A stretch of 64,000 nucleotides of DNA from Phycisphaerales bacterium (GTDB lineage Bacteria > Planctomycetota > Phycisphaerae > UBA1845 > Fen-1342): assembly GCA_016716475.1 (NCBI GenBank), contig JADJWG010000004.1:434001-498000 (forward strand). The letters run 5' to 3'. Below the pieces are notes generated by a model, which worked only from the letters and a program-made list of their open reading frames with translations, did not search any database and was not told the origin of the DNA. Shown one piece after another: positions 1 to 9,307 of the stretch. How positions within the stretch are numbered: position 1 is the stretch's first letter; every line of letters starts with the position of its first letter. Position numbers and translations under genes: made by a program.

Positions 1-2
1 GA

Positions 3-1853
3 GTCGCACTCACCTATGCCGCCAGTCTCGGTGGGATGCTCCCGATCCTGAAAGTCATCATCGGCGAACAGAGTCTGCATGATGCCCTGCTCAGCGCGGC
101 CGGGGATCGGCCCGCCCGCCCGGCGGTGTCCGTAGACGACGGCGCGCTGACCGTGGGGCTGCCGGTGAGCTCGCCGGGGGAGGACTCCGCCGGGGTGGCG
201 CAGCGCTGGTACGCGCCGCTGCTGCGGCAACTCGCTCCCATTTTCCCGGCCGGGATCTCGCCGCCGGAGCGAATGCAGACGCTGCTCATGCTGCTGGCGG
301 CGCTGTTCGCGGTAAACGTTGCGGGTAACGTGCTGCGCTGCCTGTCCCAGTACCTTATCCTGAATGCTTCGCATCGCATGATGATGGACCTGCGGCGGCA
401 CATGTATCGCAAGGCGCTGCGTGTGCCCGTTGCGGCCCTCAGCGGTGACGTCTCTAATCGCGTCAACCAGTTCCTCTCCGACACGCGCGAGATCTTTCTC
501 GGTGTGACCACGCTCTTCGGCAAGGTCGCCCGAGAACCGCTCAAGGCGATCTGCGTGCTGGCGGTCGCCTTGCTGCTCGATGCCCGCCTGACACTGATCG
601 TTCTCGCCATCGCACCGTTTGCCGTCGGCCTGCTCTGGTATTTCGGCCGCAAGGTCCGCAAAGCGACTATCCGGCTGCTGCAGGGCTACGGCCGCATGCT
701 CGGCAACCTCGAAGAGACCCTCCAGGGTGTGGACGTGGTGAAGGGCTACGGGCGCGAGTCATACGAACGGCGCCGCATGTGGCAGATCGAGCGCGGCATG
801 TTGCGGCAGTTGCTGAAACTCGCGTGGATCGAGGCGGTGGCGTCACCGTTGATCGAAGTGGTCGGGGTGTTGGTGACGGCGGCCGGCATCGTATGGCTCG
901 CGGCGCGGCAGTTCAGCGGCGAGATTTCTCCGCAACTCTTCCTCACCATGGTCGGGTTGCTCGCCGCCATGCTCGATCCGATCCGCAAGATTGCGAACGT
1001 ATACAACATGGTGCAACGGGCGGGGGCGGCCGGCACGCGCGTGTTTGAGTTCCTGGACCTGCCCGAGGAGCATTCGCGCCGGGAGGGGCCCAAGCTGCCG
1101 TACGGCCAGCCGCGGGCGGTGCGGTTCGAGGAGGTGTGCTTCCGCTACACCCCGACGCAGGAGCCGCCGGCGTTGAACGGTGTCACGCTGGAGGTCGCGC
1201 CCGGTGAGTGCCTGGCGATTGTCGGCCCCAACGGCAGCGGCAAGTCCACGCTGGTGAAGCTGCTGCCGCGGCTGATCACGCCGGCCGCGGGTCGCACGCT
1301 GATCGCCGGGCACGATGTCGCGGAAATGTCGCTGCGCGATCTGCGGCAGGAGATCGCGGTAGTGACGCAACGGCCGGTGATTTTCGCGCGGACCGTTTTC
1401 GAGAACATCGCCTACGGCAAGGACAACGCCACGCGCGCGGAGGTGCGCGCGGCGGCCCAGCAGGCCTACGCCGCCGAGTTTATCGAGCAGTGGCCGGACG
1501 GCTACGATACGCCGCTCGGCGAGTTCGGCACCTCCGTGTCCGGGGGGCAACGGCAGCGCATCTCGATCGCGCGGGCATTTCTGAAGCCGGCGACGATCCT
1601 GATCTTCGACGAGGCCACCAGCGAGATTGATGCAGAGAGCGAGCACAAGATTCACGTGGCGTTGGACTTGTTGCGCCGCGGCAAGACGACCTTCCTGATC
1701 GCACATCGCCACACGGTCATGGATATGGCCGACCGGATCGCGGTCATGGATCAGGGGCGGCTGGTGGATGTCGGAACGCGGTCAGAACTGCTCGCGCGCT
1801 GTCCGCTGTTCGAGGCCCTGTACCGCTCGCCGGGGATGGCGCCCCAGGCGTAG
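3..1853 (+). CDS. ABC-type multidrug/lipid exporter, fused TM and ATPase domains (5' end outside window)
   Basis: An MsbA-like half-transporter that would form a homodimer in the inner membrane and export a lipid or drug. The reading frame is open from the first bases, and a hydrophobic segment already precedes the first ATG at 36, so the true start lies upstream. The visible part is about 616 residues: a transmembrane domain to about residue 330, then a nucleotide-binding domain with Walker A GPNGSGKST (about 408), a signature VSGGQ in place of LSGGQ, Walker B ILIFDEAT and an H-loop histidine in IAHRH. The stretch between the first two membrane segments is about 75 residues, longer than usual for MsbA. 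The substrate cannot be told from sequence. The gene converges on uvrA with 19 bp between stop codons. Confidence 0.93.
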   Translation, partial: VALTYAASLGGMLPILKVIIGEQSLHDALLSAAGDRPARPAVSVDDGALTVGLPVSSPGEDSAGVAQRWYAPLLRQLAPIFPAGISPPERMQTLLMLLAALFAVNVAGNVLRCLSQYLILNASHRMMMDLRRHMYRKALRVPVAALSGDVSNRVNQFLSDTREIFLGVTTLFGKVAREPLKAICVLAVALLLDARLTLIVLAIAPFAVGLLWYFGRKVRKATIRLLQGYGRMLGNLEETLQGVDVVKGYGRESYERRRMWQIERGMLRQLLKLAWIEAVASPLIEVVGVLVTAAGIVWLAARQFSGEISPQLFLTMVGLLAAMLDPIRKIANVYNMVQRAGAAGTRVFEFLDLPEEHSRREGPKLPYGQPRAVRFEEVCFRYTPTQEPPALNGVTLEVAPGECLAIVGPNGSGKSTLVKLLPRLITPAAGRTLIAGHDVAEMSLRDLRQEIAVVTQRPVIFARTVFENIAYGKDNATRAEVRAAAQQAYAAEFIEQWPDGYDTPLGEFGTSVSGGQRQRISIARAFLKPATILIFDEATSEIDAESEHKIHVALDLLRRGKTTFLIAHRHTVMDMADRIAVMDQGRLVDVGTRSELLARCPLFEALYRSPGMAPQA

Positions 1854-1865
1854 CCCGCTGCGCCT

Positions 1866-1881
1866 CTGCGCTTCAGCGCAG
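1866..1881. terminator. Possible bidirectional terminator hairpin between convergent stops
   Basis: A perfect 6-bp stem, CTGCGC/GCGCAG, with a TTCA loop sits between the ABC transporter stop and the last codons of uvrA and includes the uvrA stop codon. No T-tract follows on either strand, so intrinsic termination is uncertain. Confidence 0.3.
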
Positions 1882-4803
1882 CTTCGCTGCCAGGTAGTGC
1901 CCGGTGTGACTGGCGGAGTTGGATGCGATCTCCTCGGGGGTGCCCTCCGCGATGATCTGGCCGCCACGCTCGCCGCCCTCGGGGCCGAGGTCGATGATCC
2001 AGTCGGCCGTCTTGATCACGTCCAGATTGTGCTCAATCACAAGTACGGTGTTGCCCATATCCACGAGACGGTTGAGCACCGCCAGCAGTGTCTGGATGTC
2101 GGCGAAATGCAGGCCGGTCGTGGGCTCGTCCAGGACGTAGAGGGTGTGACTGTCGAACTTGGCACGCTGCGTGGCGGATGCGCTTGGTGGACCGTTGGGA
2201 GTGATGGGGTGGAGCAGGCCGCGCCCGAGCTCGGCCGCGAGCTTGACCCGCTGCGCCTCGCCGCCGGAAAGCGTGTTGGAGGGTTGGCCCAGGCGGACAT
2301 AACCGAGACCGACATCCGAGAGGGCCTGGAGCCCCTGCTTGATGCGCTGGAAGCTGTCGAGAAAGCGGAGCGCTTCCTCGACCCGCATGTTCAGGACGTC
2401 CGCAATGGACTTCCCGCGATAGCGGATTTCGAGTGTCTCCCGGTTGTAGCGCGTGCCGCGGCACTCCTGGCACTCGACGAAGACATCGGGGAGGAAGTGC
2501 ATCTCGATGCGGCGCGTGCCCTGGCCCTGGCAGGCCTCACACCGGCCGCCTTTCGCGTTGAAGCTGAAGCGGCTGGCACTGAAGCCCCGGATGCGCGCTT
2601 CGCGCGTCTTGGCGTAGAGTCGACGAACTTCGTCGAAGACTCCGGTGTACGTGGCCGGATTGCTGCGGGGAGTCCGGCCGATGGGCGTCTGGTCGATCTC
2701 GATCACCTTGTCGATGCGGCCGGCGCCGACCAGGCGTTCGTGGGCACCGGGCTGCTCCTTGGTGCGGTACAGACGCTTACGGAGCGCCGGGAGGAGAATC
2801 TGCGAGACGAGCGTGCTCTTGCCGCTGCCGCTGACGCCCGTAACAGCACAGAAGAGCCCAAGTGGGATGCTGACGTCGATGTTCTTGAGGTTGTTCTCGC
2901 GGGCGCCGAGGACCTGCAGGTAGTCCGACTTGCGAGCCGTGCGGCGCTCGTCGGGCAGAGGGATGCCGAACTCGCCGCACAGAAAGCGGCCGGTGATGGA
3001 ACGTTCATTGGCGAGCACGTCGGCGGCGGTCCCCTCGGCAATGATACGGCCGCCGTGCAGCCCGGCCCCCGGGCCCATGTCGATGAGGTAGTCGGCAGCG
3101 CGGATGACATCCTCGTCGTGTTCGACCACGATGACTGAATTGCCGAGATCGACCAGTCGGCGGATGGAGCCGAGCAAGCGTTCGTTGTCGCGCTGGTGCA
3201 GGCCGATGGTCGGCTCATCGAGCACGTAGCAGACGCCGACGAGACCGCTGCCGAGTTGGGTGGCGAGACGAATGCGCTGGGCCTCGCCGCCGGAGAGCGT
3301 GGCACTGGTGCGGTCGAGGGTCAGGTAGCCGAGACCCACGTCGTACATGAAGCGTAATCGCTGGCGGATCTCGCGCAAGATCGGTTCGGCGATCAGGGCG
3401 GCTTCACCCGCAAAGGCGAGCGCTTCGAACCAGTGGTGCCCGGTCGCGATCGACATCTGCGTTACGGTGTGAATATTGTGGTCGGCGATGCGAACGGCCA
3501 GGGCGCCGGGTTTGAGCCGGGCCCCCCGGCACTGGTCGCAGACCTGCTCGGCCTGGTAGTTGCTGAGGCGACTGCGGCCGGCTTCGGCACCGGCGGCACG
3601 GAAGCGGCGTTCCAGGTTGGGGATCACGCCCTCGAAGCTGACCCCGAACTTCTTCGTATCGTTGTGCGTGGTCCCTTGCAGGATCATCCGCCGCAGCTCT
3701 TCCGGCAACTGACTGAAGGGTGTCTCCGGCTTGACTTCGAGTGCGGCGCACAGCTCGCGCACCAACTTCTGATGGGTGGCCGCGATGCGCTTCGTGCCGC
3801 TGGCCCACGGGGCGATCGCCCCGCCCAGCAGGGAGAGCGTCTCGTCCGGGACGATGAGCTGGGGGGTGAAACGCTGGATCGTGCCCAGGCCACTGCACTG
3901 CGTGCAGGCGCCGTACGGTGAGTTGAAACTGAAGATGCGCGGTGTGAGTTCGGGCAAGTGCAGCCCGCAGGCGGTGCAGGCGAAGTGCTCGCTGAAGACC
4001 TCATCGACCCAGGCCTCGTCGCGCGCCCGTCCACCATTGCCCTGCTCTGAAGGGCTGTGGCCGTTCTGGCGTGCGATGATCGCGGTGCCATCGCCGAGCG
4101 CCAGCGAGAGTTCAACCGCGTCGGCCAGGCGGGAGCGGACGTCGGGGCGCACGACGAGGCGGTCGACGACGACGTCGATGTCGTGGACGCGCCGCTGGCT
4201 GCGCGCCGGGCCGGCCTGCTCCGCTTCGCCGAGCTCCTTGATGTCGCAGAGGATCCCGTTGATGCGGGCGCGGACGAACCCTTCGCGCGTGATTCGCCGG
4301 AGGACCGGCTCGAGCGCGCCGGTACGCCCCCGGGCAAGTGGAGCGAGCACCAGTACCCGCGTCTGTTCCGGGTAGGACAGCACGACATCGACGATCTGGT
4401 CGACCGTTCGGCGGAGCAGCGGTTTGCCGCAGCCGGGGCAGTGCGGGGTGCCGACTCTGGCGAAGAGCACACGGAGGAAGTCGTAGATCTCGGTCGTGGT
4501 GGCGACGGTGGATCGTGGATTGGTCGCGGTGGCCCGTTGCTCGATGGCGAGGGTGGGCGGCAGACCCTCGATCCGTTCGACTTCGGGCTTGCTGAGTTGC
4601 TCAAGAAAGTGGCGTGCGTGCACGCTGAGCGATTCGACGTACTTGCGCTGGCCCTCGGCGTAAATCGTGTCGAAGGCGAGACTGCTCTTTCCGGAGCCGC
4701 TCAGGCCTGTGATGACGACGAGCTGGTCCCGGGGAATGTCGACGGAGACATCCCGAAGGTTGTGCTGGCGCGCGCCGACGACGCGAATGATTCTCGGTTC
4801 CAC
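1873..4803 (-). CDS. uvrA: Excinuclease ABC subunit A (UvrA)
   Basis: The DNA-damage recognition ATPase of nucleotide excision repair. It has two ABC ATPase halves: Walker A GLSGSGKSS near the N-terminus and GVSGSGKST in the second half, LSGGEAQR signatures, and Walker B VLDEPTIGLH and VLDEPTTGLH. Zinc-binding CxxC pairs are visible (CPGC, CTAC/CTQC, CEAC/CQEC). The GTG at 4803 is preferred over an ATG at 4914 because a GGGGAGAG ribosome-binding site lies just upstream and homology begins right after it. This gives 976 residues against about 940 in E. coli; part of the excess is an insertion of about 25 residues before the second Walker B, beginning HPITPNGPP. It is transcribed separately from the upstream prepilin-like pair. 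Confidence 0.97.
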   Translation of the reverse strand: MEPRIIRVVGARQHNLRDVSVDIPRDQLVVITGLSGSGKSSLAFDTIYAEGQRKYVESLSVHARHFLEQLSKPEVERIEGLPPTLAIEQRATATNPRSTVATTTEIYDFLRVLFARVGTPHCPGCGKPLLRRTVDQIVDVVLSYPEQTRVLVLAPLARGRTGALEPVLRRITREGFVRARINGILCDIKELGEAEQAGPARSQRRVHDIDVVVDRLVVRPDVRSRLADAVELSLALGDGTAIIARQNGHSPSEQGNGGRARDEAWVDEVFSEHFACTACGLHLPELTPRIFSFNSPYGACTQCSGLGTIQRFTPQLIVPDETLSLLGGAIAPWASGTKRIAATHQKLVRELCAALEVKPETPFSQLPEELRRMILQGTTHNDTKKFGVSFEGVIPNLERRFRAAGAEAGRSRLSNYQAEQVCDQCRGARLKPGALAVRIADHNIHTVTQMSIATGHHWFEALAFAGEAALIAEPILREIRQRLRFMYDVGLGYLTLDRTSATLSGGEAQRIRLATQLGSGLVGVCYVLDEPTIGLHQRDNERLLGSIRRLVDLGNSVIVVEHDEDVIRAADYLIDMGPGAGLHGGRIIAEGTAADVLANERSITGRFLCGEFGIPLPDERRTARKSDYLQVLGARENNLKNIDVSIPLGLFCAVTGVSGSGKSTLVSQILLPALRKRLYRTKEQPGAHERLVGAGRIDKVIEIDQTPIGRTPRSNPATYTGVFDEVRRLYAKTREARIRGFSASRFSFNAKGGRCEACQGQGTRRIEMHFLPDVFVECQECRGTRYNRETLEIRYRGKSIADVLNMRVEEALRFLDSFQRIKQGLQALSDVGLGYVRLGQPSNTLSGGEAQRVKLAAELGRGLLHPITPNGPPSASATQRAKFDSHTLYVLDEPTTGLHFADIQTLLAVLNRLVDMGNTVLVIEHNLDVIKTADWIIDLGPEGGERGGQIIAEGTPEEIASNSASHTGHYLAAKLR

Positions 4804-4904
4804 GCTGCTCTCTCCCCGGTCAAGTTCATGCCAGCGTTCGCCAGGCGCTGCCACTCGCGGTCCGGGGCCACAACCTGGCGGAACGGGTGTTTCGCAAACC
4901 TCGC

Positions 4905-4910
4905 AGTATA
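4905..4910 (-). promoter_or_regulatory. Candidate uvrA promoter (-10 TATACT)
   Basis: The minus strand reads GTATACTGCG about 100 nt upstream of the uvrA GTG start. No convincing -35 is visible. The call rests on the recurrence of GTATACT upstream of other genes in this window (17779, 22437, 44989). The predicted transcript start is near 4898. Confidence 0.45.
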
Positions 4911-5008
4911 CCACGAGGGCGCCGGAGCGGGGCGGGACCTCACCAACCCACTGGGTGTTTCAACACAACCTGGACGGAATCGTGCTCCGGTTGTGCCACC
5001 CGCGGGGT

Positions 5009-5410
5009 TCAGGGCCGCAGCTTGGGCAGGGGATGGTCCGTAAAGGTGGTGTTGATCTCGGGGATCCAGGGTGTGCAGCTCGGGTTGCCGGATCGTGGAC
5101 AGCGCACGCTGTAAGGGTAGCCCCCGCCGGGCTGGAATACGCGCAGATCCGGTACGAAGCGGACGCCGCTCTCTTCGCAGTACCAGTACGGGTAGAAGGT
5201 CTGTTTTCCGCAATCGGGGCAGGTGAGTGGCGGATACTCGGTGAAGTGCGCGTAAGCGTCACCCTGCCAGCCGGTTGCCAGGCAGACACCGGAAGTGCGC
5301 GGCCGTTGCGCCTGCCCGGGTCCATCATTGCCGCGCACAAAATAGAGGTAGCCCGCACCTCCCAGGGCGATGACGGCGACGACGGCCGCAACGGTTTGGC
5401 GCTGATTCAT
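5009..5410 (-). CDS. Small membrane-anchored protein with a CxxC zinc-ribbon-like motif
   Basis: 133 residues: one N-terminal membrane segment (about residues 7-25) and then a mostly polar extracytoplasmic part containing CPDCGK, a further Cys in WYCEE, and two more cysteines (RCPRSG, PSCTPW), which suggests a metal-bound or disulphide-stabilised fold. No known family was recognised. The start lies 3 bp after the stop of the prepilin-like gene, so the two are almost certainly co-transcribed and probably act together at the cell surface (inference). Confidence 0.7.
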   Translation of the reverse strand: MNQRQTVAAVVAVIALGGAGYLYFVRGNDGPGQAQRPRTSGVCLATGWQGDAYAHFTEYPPLTCPDCGKQTFYPYWYCEESGVRFVPDLRVFQPGGGYPYSVRCPRSGNPSCTPWIPEINTTFTDHPLPKLRP

Positions 5411-5413
5411 GCC

Positions 5414-6484
5414 CTACCGCCGATCGATCTGCTCATTCGGGAGTTCTTTCCAGGCCTTGTTCCTCGTGCGCCAGACGGCGTTGAGTTCATCCGGATAGGC
5501 ATAAGGGTGGATGTTATTTGCGCTGCCAAGCTGCTTGTAACCGGTGCCGCGCAGATTGCGCTCCCGCCAGTCCGGAAGTCGGGGCTGACCGGGGGCTTTC
5601 TGGTCGAGCAGCGGGTCACGCTTGGGGTTTGCGCCGCCTGGCCCAACCCCGTAGGCGTCGTAATAGTTCCGGACCGGATGCTCACCCGGGAGCCACGTGA
5701 AGTAGCGATTGGTGTCAGTCGTGGTGAAGAAAAGGGATGCGGCATTCGTCAATTGCCCGAAGTTGGGGCGGACATGGCTGACCGAACCGTCACGCATCAG
5801 CAGCCCCGTCTCGCGCTGTTTTCCGTGGCGCCAGGCGACCATGTTGGCGTAGGCATGCGGCCAACTGTACCCCGGGGGCTGGGCAGGCAGGACCCGGTCC
5901 GAAGCGAGCCAGGCCGCGTTGAACGATCCAAACCATGTCCACCAGCCGTCGGCCGCGTAGATCTGGCGCGCGGGATCCTTGTAGCGATCGTCGTAGAAGT
6001 TGAAGTGCATGATGGCGTTGAGTGCATAGCTCGAGCGGATGCCCGCGCGCGGGGTCTCGCCCTTGCCGAATTCCCGGACAAACTTGTAGTTCCAGTTGTT
6101 CGTATCGGCCCGGGCTCGGACCGGATCGTCCGGCCGCTGGTCATCGGGGCATATCTGGGCGTTGGGGTTGCCGAGGAAACCAAGGTCGAAAAGTGTGTCG
6201 GCCCATGAGAACATGAACCACTCGGAACCCGCGGCCGGATTCGCTTCGCCGTCGTCCCAACTTGGACCGTAGTCGTTGTAGGTCGCGTAGCAGCTTGCGA
6301 CGGCCTGTCCGATCGAGCGCAGGTTGGCGCCGCACTTGGCCTTGCGGGCCTGGCTGCGGGCTTGGGCCAGACTCGGGAGCAGGATGGAGATCAGCAGTGC
6401 AATGATCGCGACGACCACCAGCAACTCGATCAGCGTGAAAGCTGAGTGGTGTGTCCGATGTGGTTGGCGCAGGCCGGAGGGCAT
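5414..6484 (-). CDS. Prepilin-like protein (type II secretion/type IV pilin N-terminus, H-X-DG tail)
   Basis: 356 residues from the ATG at 6484, which has GGAG about 10 nt upstream; longer versions of the frame carry an unlikely polar N-terminus. The class III signal reads AFTLIELLVVVAIIALL, with the prepilin-peptidase recognition residues before the phenylalanine and Glu at +5, followed by the usual helix and an AKCGANLRSIGQA segment typical of planctomycete pseudopilins. Near the C-terminus, HGKQRETGLLMRDGSV resembles the H-X9-DG motif of the DUF1559 pseudopilins, but with 11 intervening residues. Such proteins are abundant in Planctomycetota; their individual roles are mostly unknown. Confidence 0.88.
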   Translation of the reverse strand: MPSGLRQPHRTHHSAFTLIELLVVVAIIALLISILLPSLAQARSQARKAKCGANLRSIGQAVASCYATYNDYGPSWDDGEANPAAGSEWFMFSWADTLFDLGFLGNPNAQICPDDQRPDDPVRARADTNNWNYKFVREFGKGETPRAGIRSSYALNAIMHFNFYDDRYKDPARQIYAADGWWTWFGSFNAAWLASDRVLPAQPPGYSWPHAYANMVAWRHGKQRETGLLMRDGSVSHVRPNFGQLTNAASLFFTTTDTNRYFTWLPGEHPVRNYYDAYGVGPGGANPKRDPLLDQKAPGQPRLPDWRERNLRGTGYKQLGSANNIHPYAYPDELNAVWRTRNKAWKELPNEQIDRR

Positions 6485-6588
6485 GACTGGTACTCCGCGG
6501 TCATGAAGTGTGCTCAACGAATAGCCGACTCGGATCGGCCGTTCGCGCGCGGCATGGTGACGGACAGGCCGCAGTGATCTTCTATCGG

Positions 6589-6615
6589 ATTGTAGCGGGG
6601 AAGTCCAGAAGCCAA
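6589..6615 (-). promoter_or_regulatory. Candidate promoter for the prepilin-like operon
   Basis: On the minus strand the -10 is TACAAT (6589-6594) and a weak -35 is TTGGCT (6610-6615), with a 15-bp spacer, which is short. The predicted start near 6582 gives a leader of about 98 nt before the ATG at 6484. Confidence 0.35.
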
Positions 6616-6785
6616 CGACGGGCGGTGTCGGGACACCGGTCGGTGGAGAGTGCGACGTCAATGCCAAAGTTCGCTGGTGTAAATCCGTACAAGATGGATG
6701 CGGATCTGCTTGCTCAATCGGCCGAAAACTGAATCGTTTCAGTCTGCTCTTTGTCGCCAAACCCCTGTAAACACAGCGTTTTCTG

Positions 6786-6814
6786 TTGACACGCGCCAGC
6801 GCGCGGGATACGTT
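6786..6814 (+). promoter_or_regulatory. Candidate promoter for the dockerin protein: TTGACA-N15-GATACGTT
   Basis: A perfect -35 TTGACA (6786-6791) is followed at 17 bp by TACGTT (6809-6814). The extended form GATACGTT and its exact distance from GACA recur at 36356-36384 upstream of the outer-membrane barrel gene. Transcription from here would leave a leader of about 260 nt. Confidence 0.45.
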
Positions 6815-7081
6815 CAGTGGACCTGTCGCGCGTGTTTCCTGCGCCGGCTGCGGAGCGCAGTTCTGCGTCGGAAGCGCCCTTCTTGGCTGTCACGCGCAGC
6901 TCCGGAGATGGGAAAGCCATGGCGTTCCGTGTCAATCGAGCGCACCTGCTCTCTCCGCTCCCCCGGACACCTTCCGCGCGGCGCGTTGCCCGCGCGTTTT
7001 ATCCCGCGCCGGCCCCTGTTGTGCCGCCGGCCGTCCAGCGCGGGCCTACGGTTTAGCGGCCACAAATCGGAGCAGTGGAAG

Positions 7082-9307
7082 ATGAGAAACCTGGTTTGTT
7101 GTCTAGCACTCGTGGCTGTCTGGGGCGTCGCCGGGCTACACGCGGACTTGGTCATGGACGGTGCCGCCCGCGACGTGCTCTACGGCGCGCCGCTAGCCGT
7201 GCAGGACACCGACACCGGCTTCGGGAATGCTTCACTCGGCCGGCCGGACGTCGCCAATGGTTCAGAGATCGACGGACTGTACGCGGCCGTCTACGACGGC
7301 ACGCTGTACCTCGTCATTGCGGGCAATCTGGAGACGAACGGCAACAAGCTCGAGCTGTTCTTCGACACCCGCGCCGGCGGGCAGAACCGCCTGCTGGAGA
7401 CCAATCCCGGCTTCCCGAACGCCGGTGTGCGCCGCATGGCCGATGACGGCTCCGGCAATGGTCTGACCTTCAAGGATGGCTTCGAGGCCGACTTCTGGGT
7501 GAGCGTTGCGGCCCTCGGCAATCCGGTCTCGATCTACGTGGATTATGCCGAGTTGTACGTCGATGCGAACAACCCCGGCGTGGCTTATTACGTCGGGGCC
7601 GGTCAAGCTGTCTGCGAGACCGACAACGGCATCCTGGCTCCGGGTGACGAAGGCGCCCCGGCCATCCGTGCTACGCTTGACAACCGCAACCGGGGCGGCG
7701 TCGCCGGCGGGCCTGGGGTGACGAGTGCCTCGTTTGAGGACATTGCGGCTGTCAAAACCGGCGTCGAGCTGGCGATTCCACTGAGTGCGCTCGGCAATCC
7801 GACCGGTCCGATCCAGGTGGTGATCTTCATCAACGGCCAACAGCACGACTACATGTCGAACCAGATGCTGGGTGGATACTTCGGCCTGGCCCCGAACCCC
7901 GACGGCAATGGCAACCCTGGTGAGCCCCGCAACGTCAACCTCAACGACGCCTTCTTCCACCTGCCGGTCACGGTCGCACTGGATACAGTAGTCGTCGGGG
8001 CATGTTGCCTTGGCACACAGTGCCAACTGATGACTGCGGCCGACTGCGCTGCGGCCACGGGTACCTACCTGGGTGACAATGCGAGCTGCGATGGCAATCC
8101 GTGTGCCGGCACCGCCGGCAGTTGCTGCATTGACGACGGCTTCGCCGGTGAATGCCACATCACGACGGAGTCTGAGTGCGTCACACTGGGCGGCACGTTT
8201 GAGCTGGGTGGCACCTGCTCGGGTTGTGCCTGCGTCCTTCCGCCGAGTGGGGCCTGCTGCACCGGCGAAGGATGTGTATTGCTGCGTGAAGCGGACTGCC
8301 TGCTCGCCAGCGGTACCTATGCGGGTGACAACACGAACTGCGGCAGCAACCCCTGTGACTTTGGCGCGTGCTGCATCGCAAACGCGTGCCAGGAAGTCCT
8401 GCGGTTCGAGTGCACGGCCCAGAGCGGGACGTGGGTCGGTGGGGCGTGCGCCGCCGTCGACTGCTCGATTCGCTTTGAGAACCCGCATTTTGCGGGCGAA
8501 GCGAACGGCTGGAATAACATGTCACACCCGCTGACGGAGACCGCCGTCGGCAGCAAGGTCTACACGATCACCTTCAGCGGCTTGAACCCCAACAGCCGCC
8601 AGCAGTTCAAGATCACGAATGGGATGAACTGGGATGGCGCGTGGCCGCTCTCGAATGCCTGGGGCTATGCCGACGGTGAAGGCAACTTCACGGTCATCTT
8701 CGACCAGAACCTCACGCTGGACGGACTGCTGCCGAATAAGGATCGCACACAGGTGAGTGTGGTGCCGCTGGGTGCCACCGCCTGGACTGCGGTCGGAAGT
8801 TGGCAGGGCTGGAACAACGCCAACCCCAACACCGTGATGGCCTCGCTGGGCGGGGGTGTCTACCAGTACGTCGGCACCGGCCTGAATCCCGGCACCTACA
8901 TGTGGAAAATCGTGAATACCGGGTCGTGGGATGCGATCGGCTCGGACGGCCGTGGCGTGGATGCCCGCAACTTCGAGTTCACGATCCTTGACGCGACCGA
9001 CACCTTCACGATGACGGCGGACGTCATCAAGGGTGCGATGAAGATCGAGATCACCGCGGCGCCGACCGAGCAGTACTGCCCGGGCGATATGAATTGCGAC
9101 ACGCTGGTGAACTTTGCCGACATTTCGTTGTTCATTGCGGCGATCAAGGCCGGTTCGCCCGATAACTGGACGTACGATCCAGACAACGGCGTCTGTGCCT
9201 ACTTGAATGGTGATACGAACGGGGACAACGCCGTGAACTTCGGCGATATCTCCGGTTTCATCGCCCAGATCAAGGCGAGTCCGGACCCCTGCGTGACCAT
9301 TCCGTAG
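7082..9307 (+). CDS. Secreted protein: N-terminal DOMON/CBM9-like domain, four Cys-rich repeats, starch-binding-like modules, dockerin
   Basis: 741 residues with a signal peptide (MRNLVCCLALVAVWG). ATG 7082 is chosen because the signal peptide begins there and GGAG lies upstream. Domains in order: an N-terminal beta-rich domain (about 20-300) whose FFDTRAGG segment matches the PEP-CTERM protein encoded next; four cysteine-rich modules (about 305-461) of the form GACC...C...C...G-Y-GDN-x2-C-x2-NPC; two modules resembling X25/SusE-type starch-binding domains (about 462-650, with GEANGWNN and GSWQGWNN); and a C-terminal type I dockerin with two calcium-loop repeats (GDMNCDTLVNFADIS and GDTNGDNAVNFGDIS). 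The two GH13 genes nearby suggest a role in binding extracellular alpha-glucan (inference). Confidence 0.85.
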   Translation: MRNLVCCLALVAVWGVAGLHADLVMDGAARDVLYGAPLAVQDTDTGFGNASLGRPDVANGSEIDGLYAAVYDGTLYLVIAGNLETNGNKLELFFDTRAGGQNRLLETNPGFPNAGVRRMADDGSGNGLTFKDGFEADFWVSVAALGNPVSIYVDYAELYVDANNPGVAYYVGAGQAVCETDNGILAPGDEGAPAIRATLDNRNRGGVAGGPGVTSASFEDIAAVKTGVELAIPLSALGNPTGPIQVVIFINGQQHDYMSNQMLGGYFGLAPNPDGNGNPGEPRNVNLNDAFFHLPVTVALDTVVVGACCLGTQCQLMTAADCAAATGTYLGDNASCDGNPCAGTAGSCCIDDGFAGECHITTESECVTLGGTFELGGTCSGCACVLPPSGACCTGEGCVLLREADCLLASGTYAGDNTNCGSNPCDFGACCIANACQEVLRFECTAQSGTWVGGACAAVDCSIRFENPHFAGEANGWNNMSHPLTETAVGSKVYTITFSGLNPNSRQQFKITNGMNWDGAWPLSNAWGYADGEGNFTVIFDQNLTLDGLLPNKDRTQVSVVPLGATAWTAVGSWQGWNNANPNTVMASLGGGVYQYVGTGLNPGTYMWKIVNTGSWDAIGSDGRGVDARNFEFTILDATDTFTMTADVIKGAMKIEITAAPTEQYCPGDMNCDTLVNFADISLFIAAIKAGSPDNWTYDPDNGVCAYLNGDTNGDNAVNFGDISGFIAQIKASPDPCVTIP

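Larger units (their letters stand above)
6485..7081. other. 597-bp divergent intergenic region, no gene seen
   Basis: This lies between the divergent prepilin-like gene and the dockerin protein gene. Short open frames here have no recognisable protein character and no ribosome-binding site. It holds one promoter candidate for each direction and, after the rightward one, a long GC-rich leader of about 260 nt. No known riboswitch was recognised in the leader. Confidence 0.6.

Noticed and set aside
1768..3138. 456-codon open frame on the plus strand across uvrA
   Set aside because: It mirrors uvrA on the other strand in GC-rich DNA; no start signal and no family-like sequence.
4667..6208. 513-codon plus-strand frame over the prepilin-like pair
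   Set aside because: It is antisense to three supported genes, and its protein has no recognisable motifs.
6898..6940. Possible riboswitch (GGGAAAGCC-like segment) in the long leader
   Set aside because: It does not fit the c-di-GMP or cobalamin consensus beyond a few bases.
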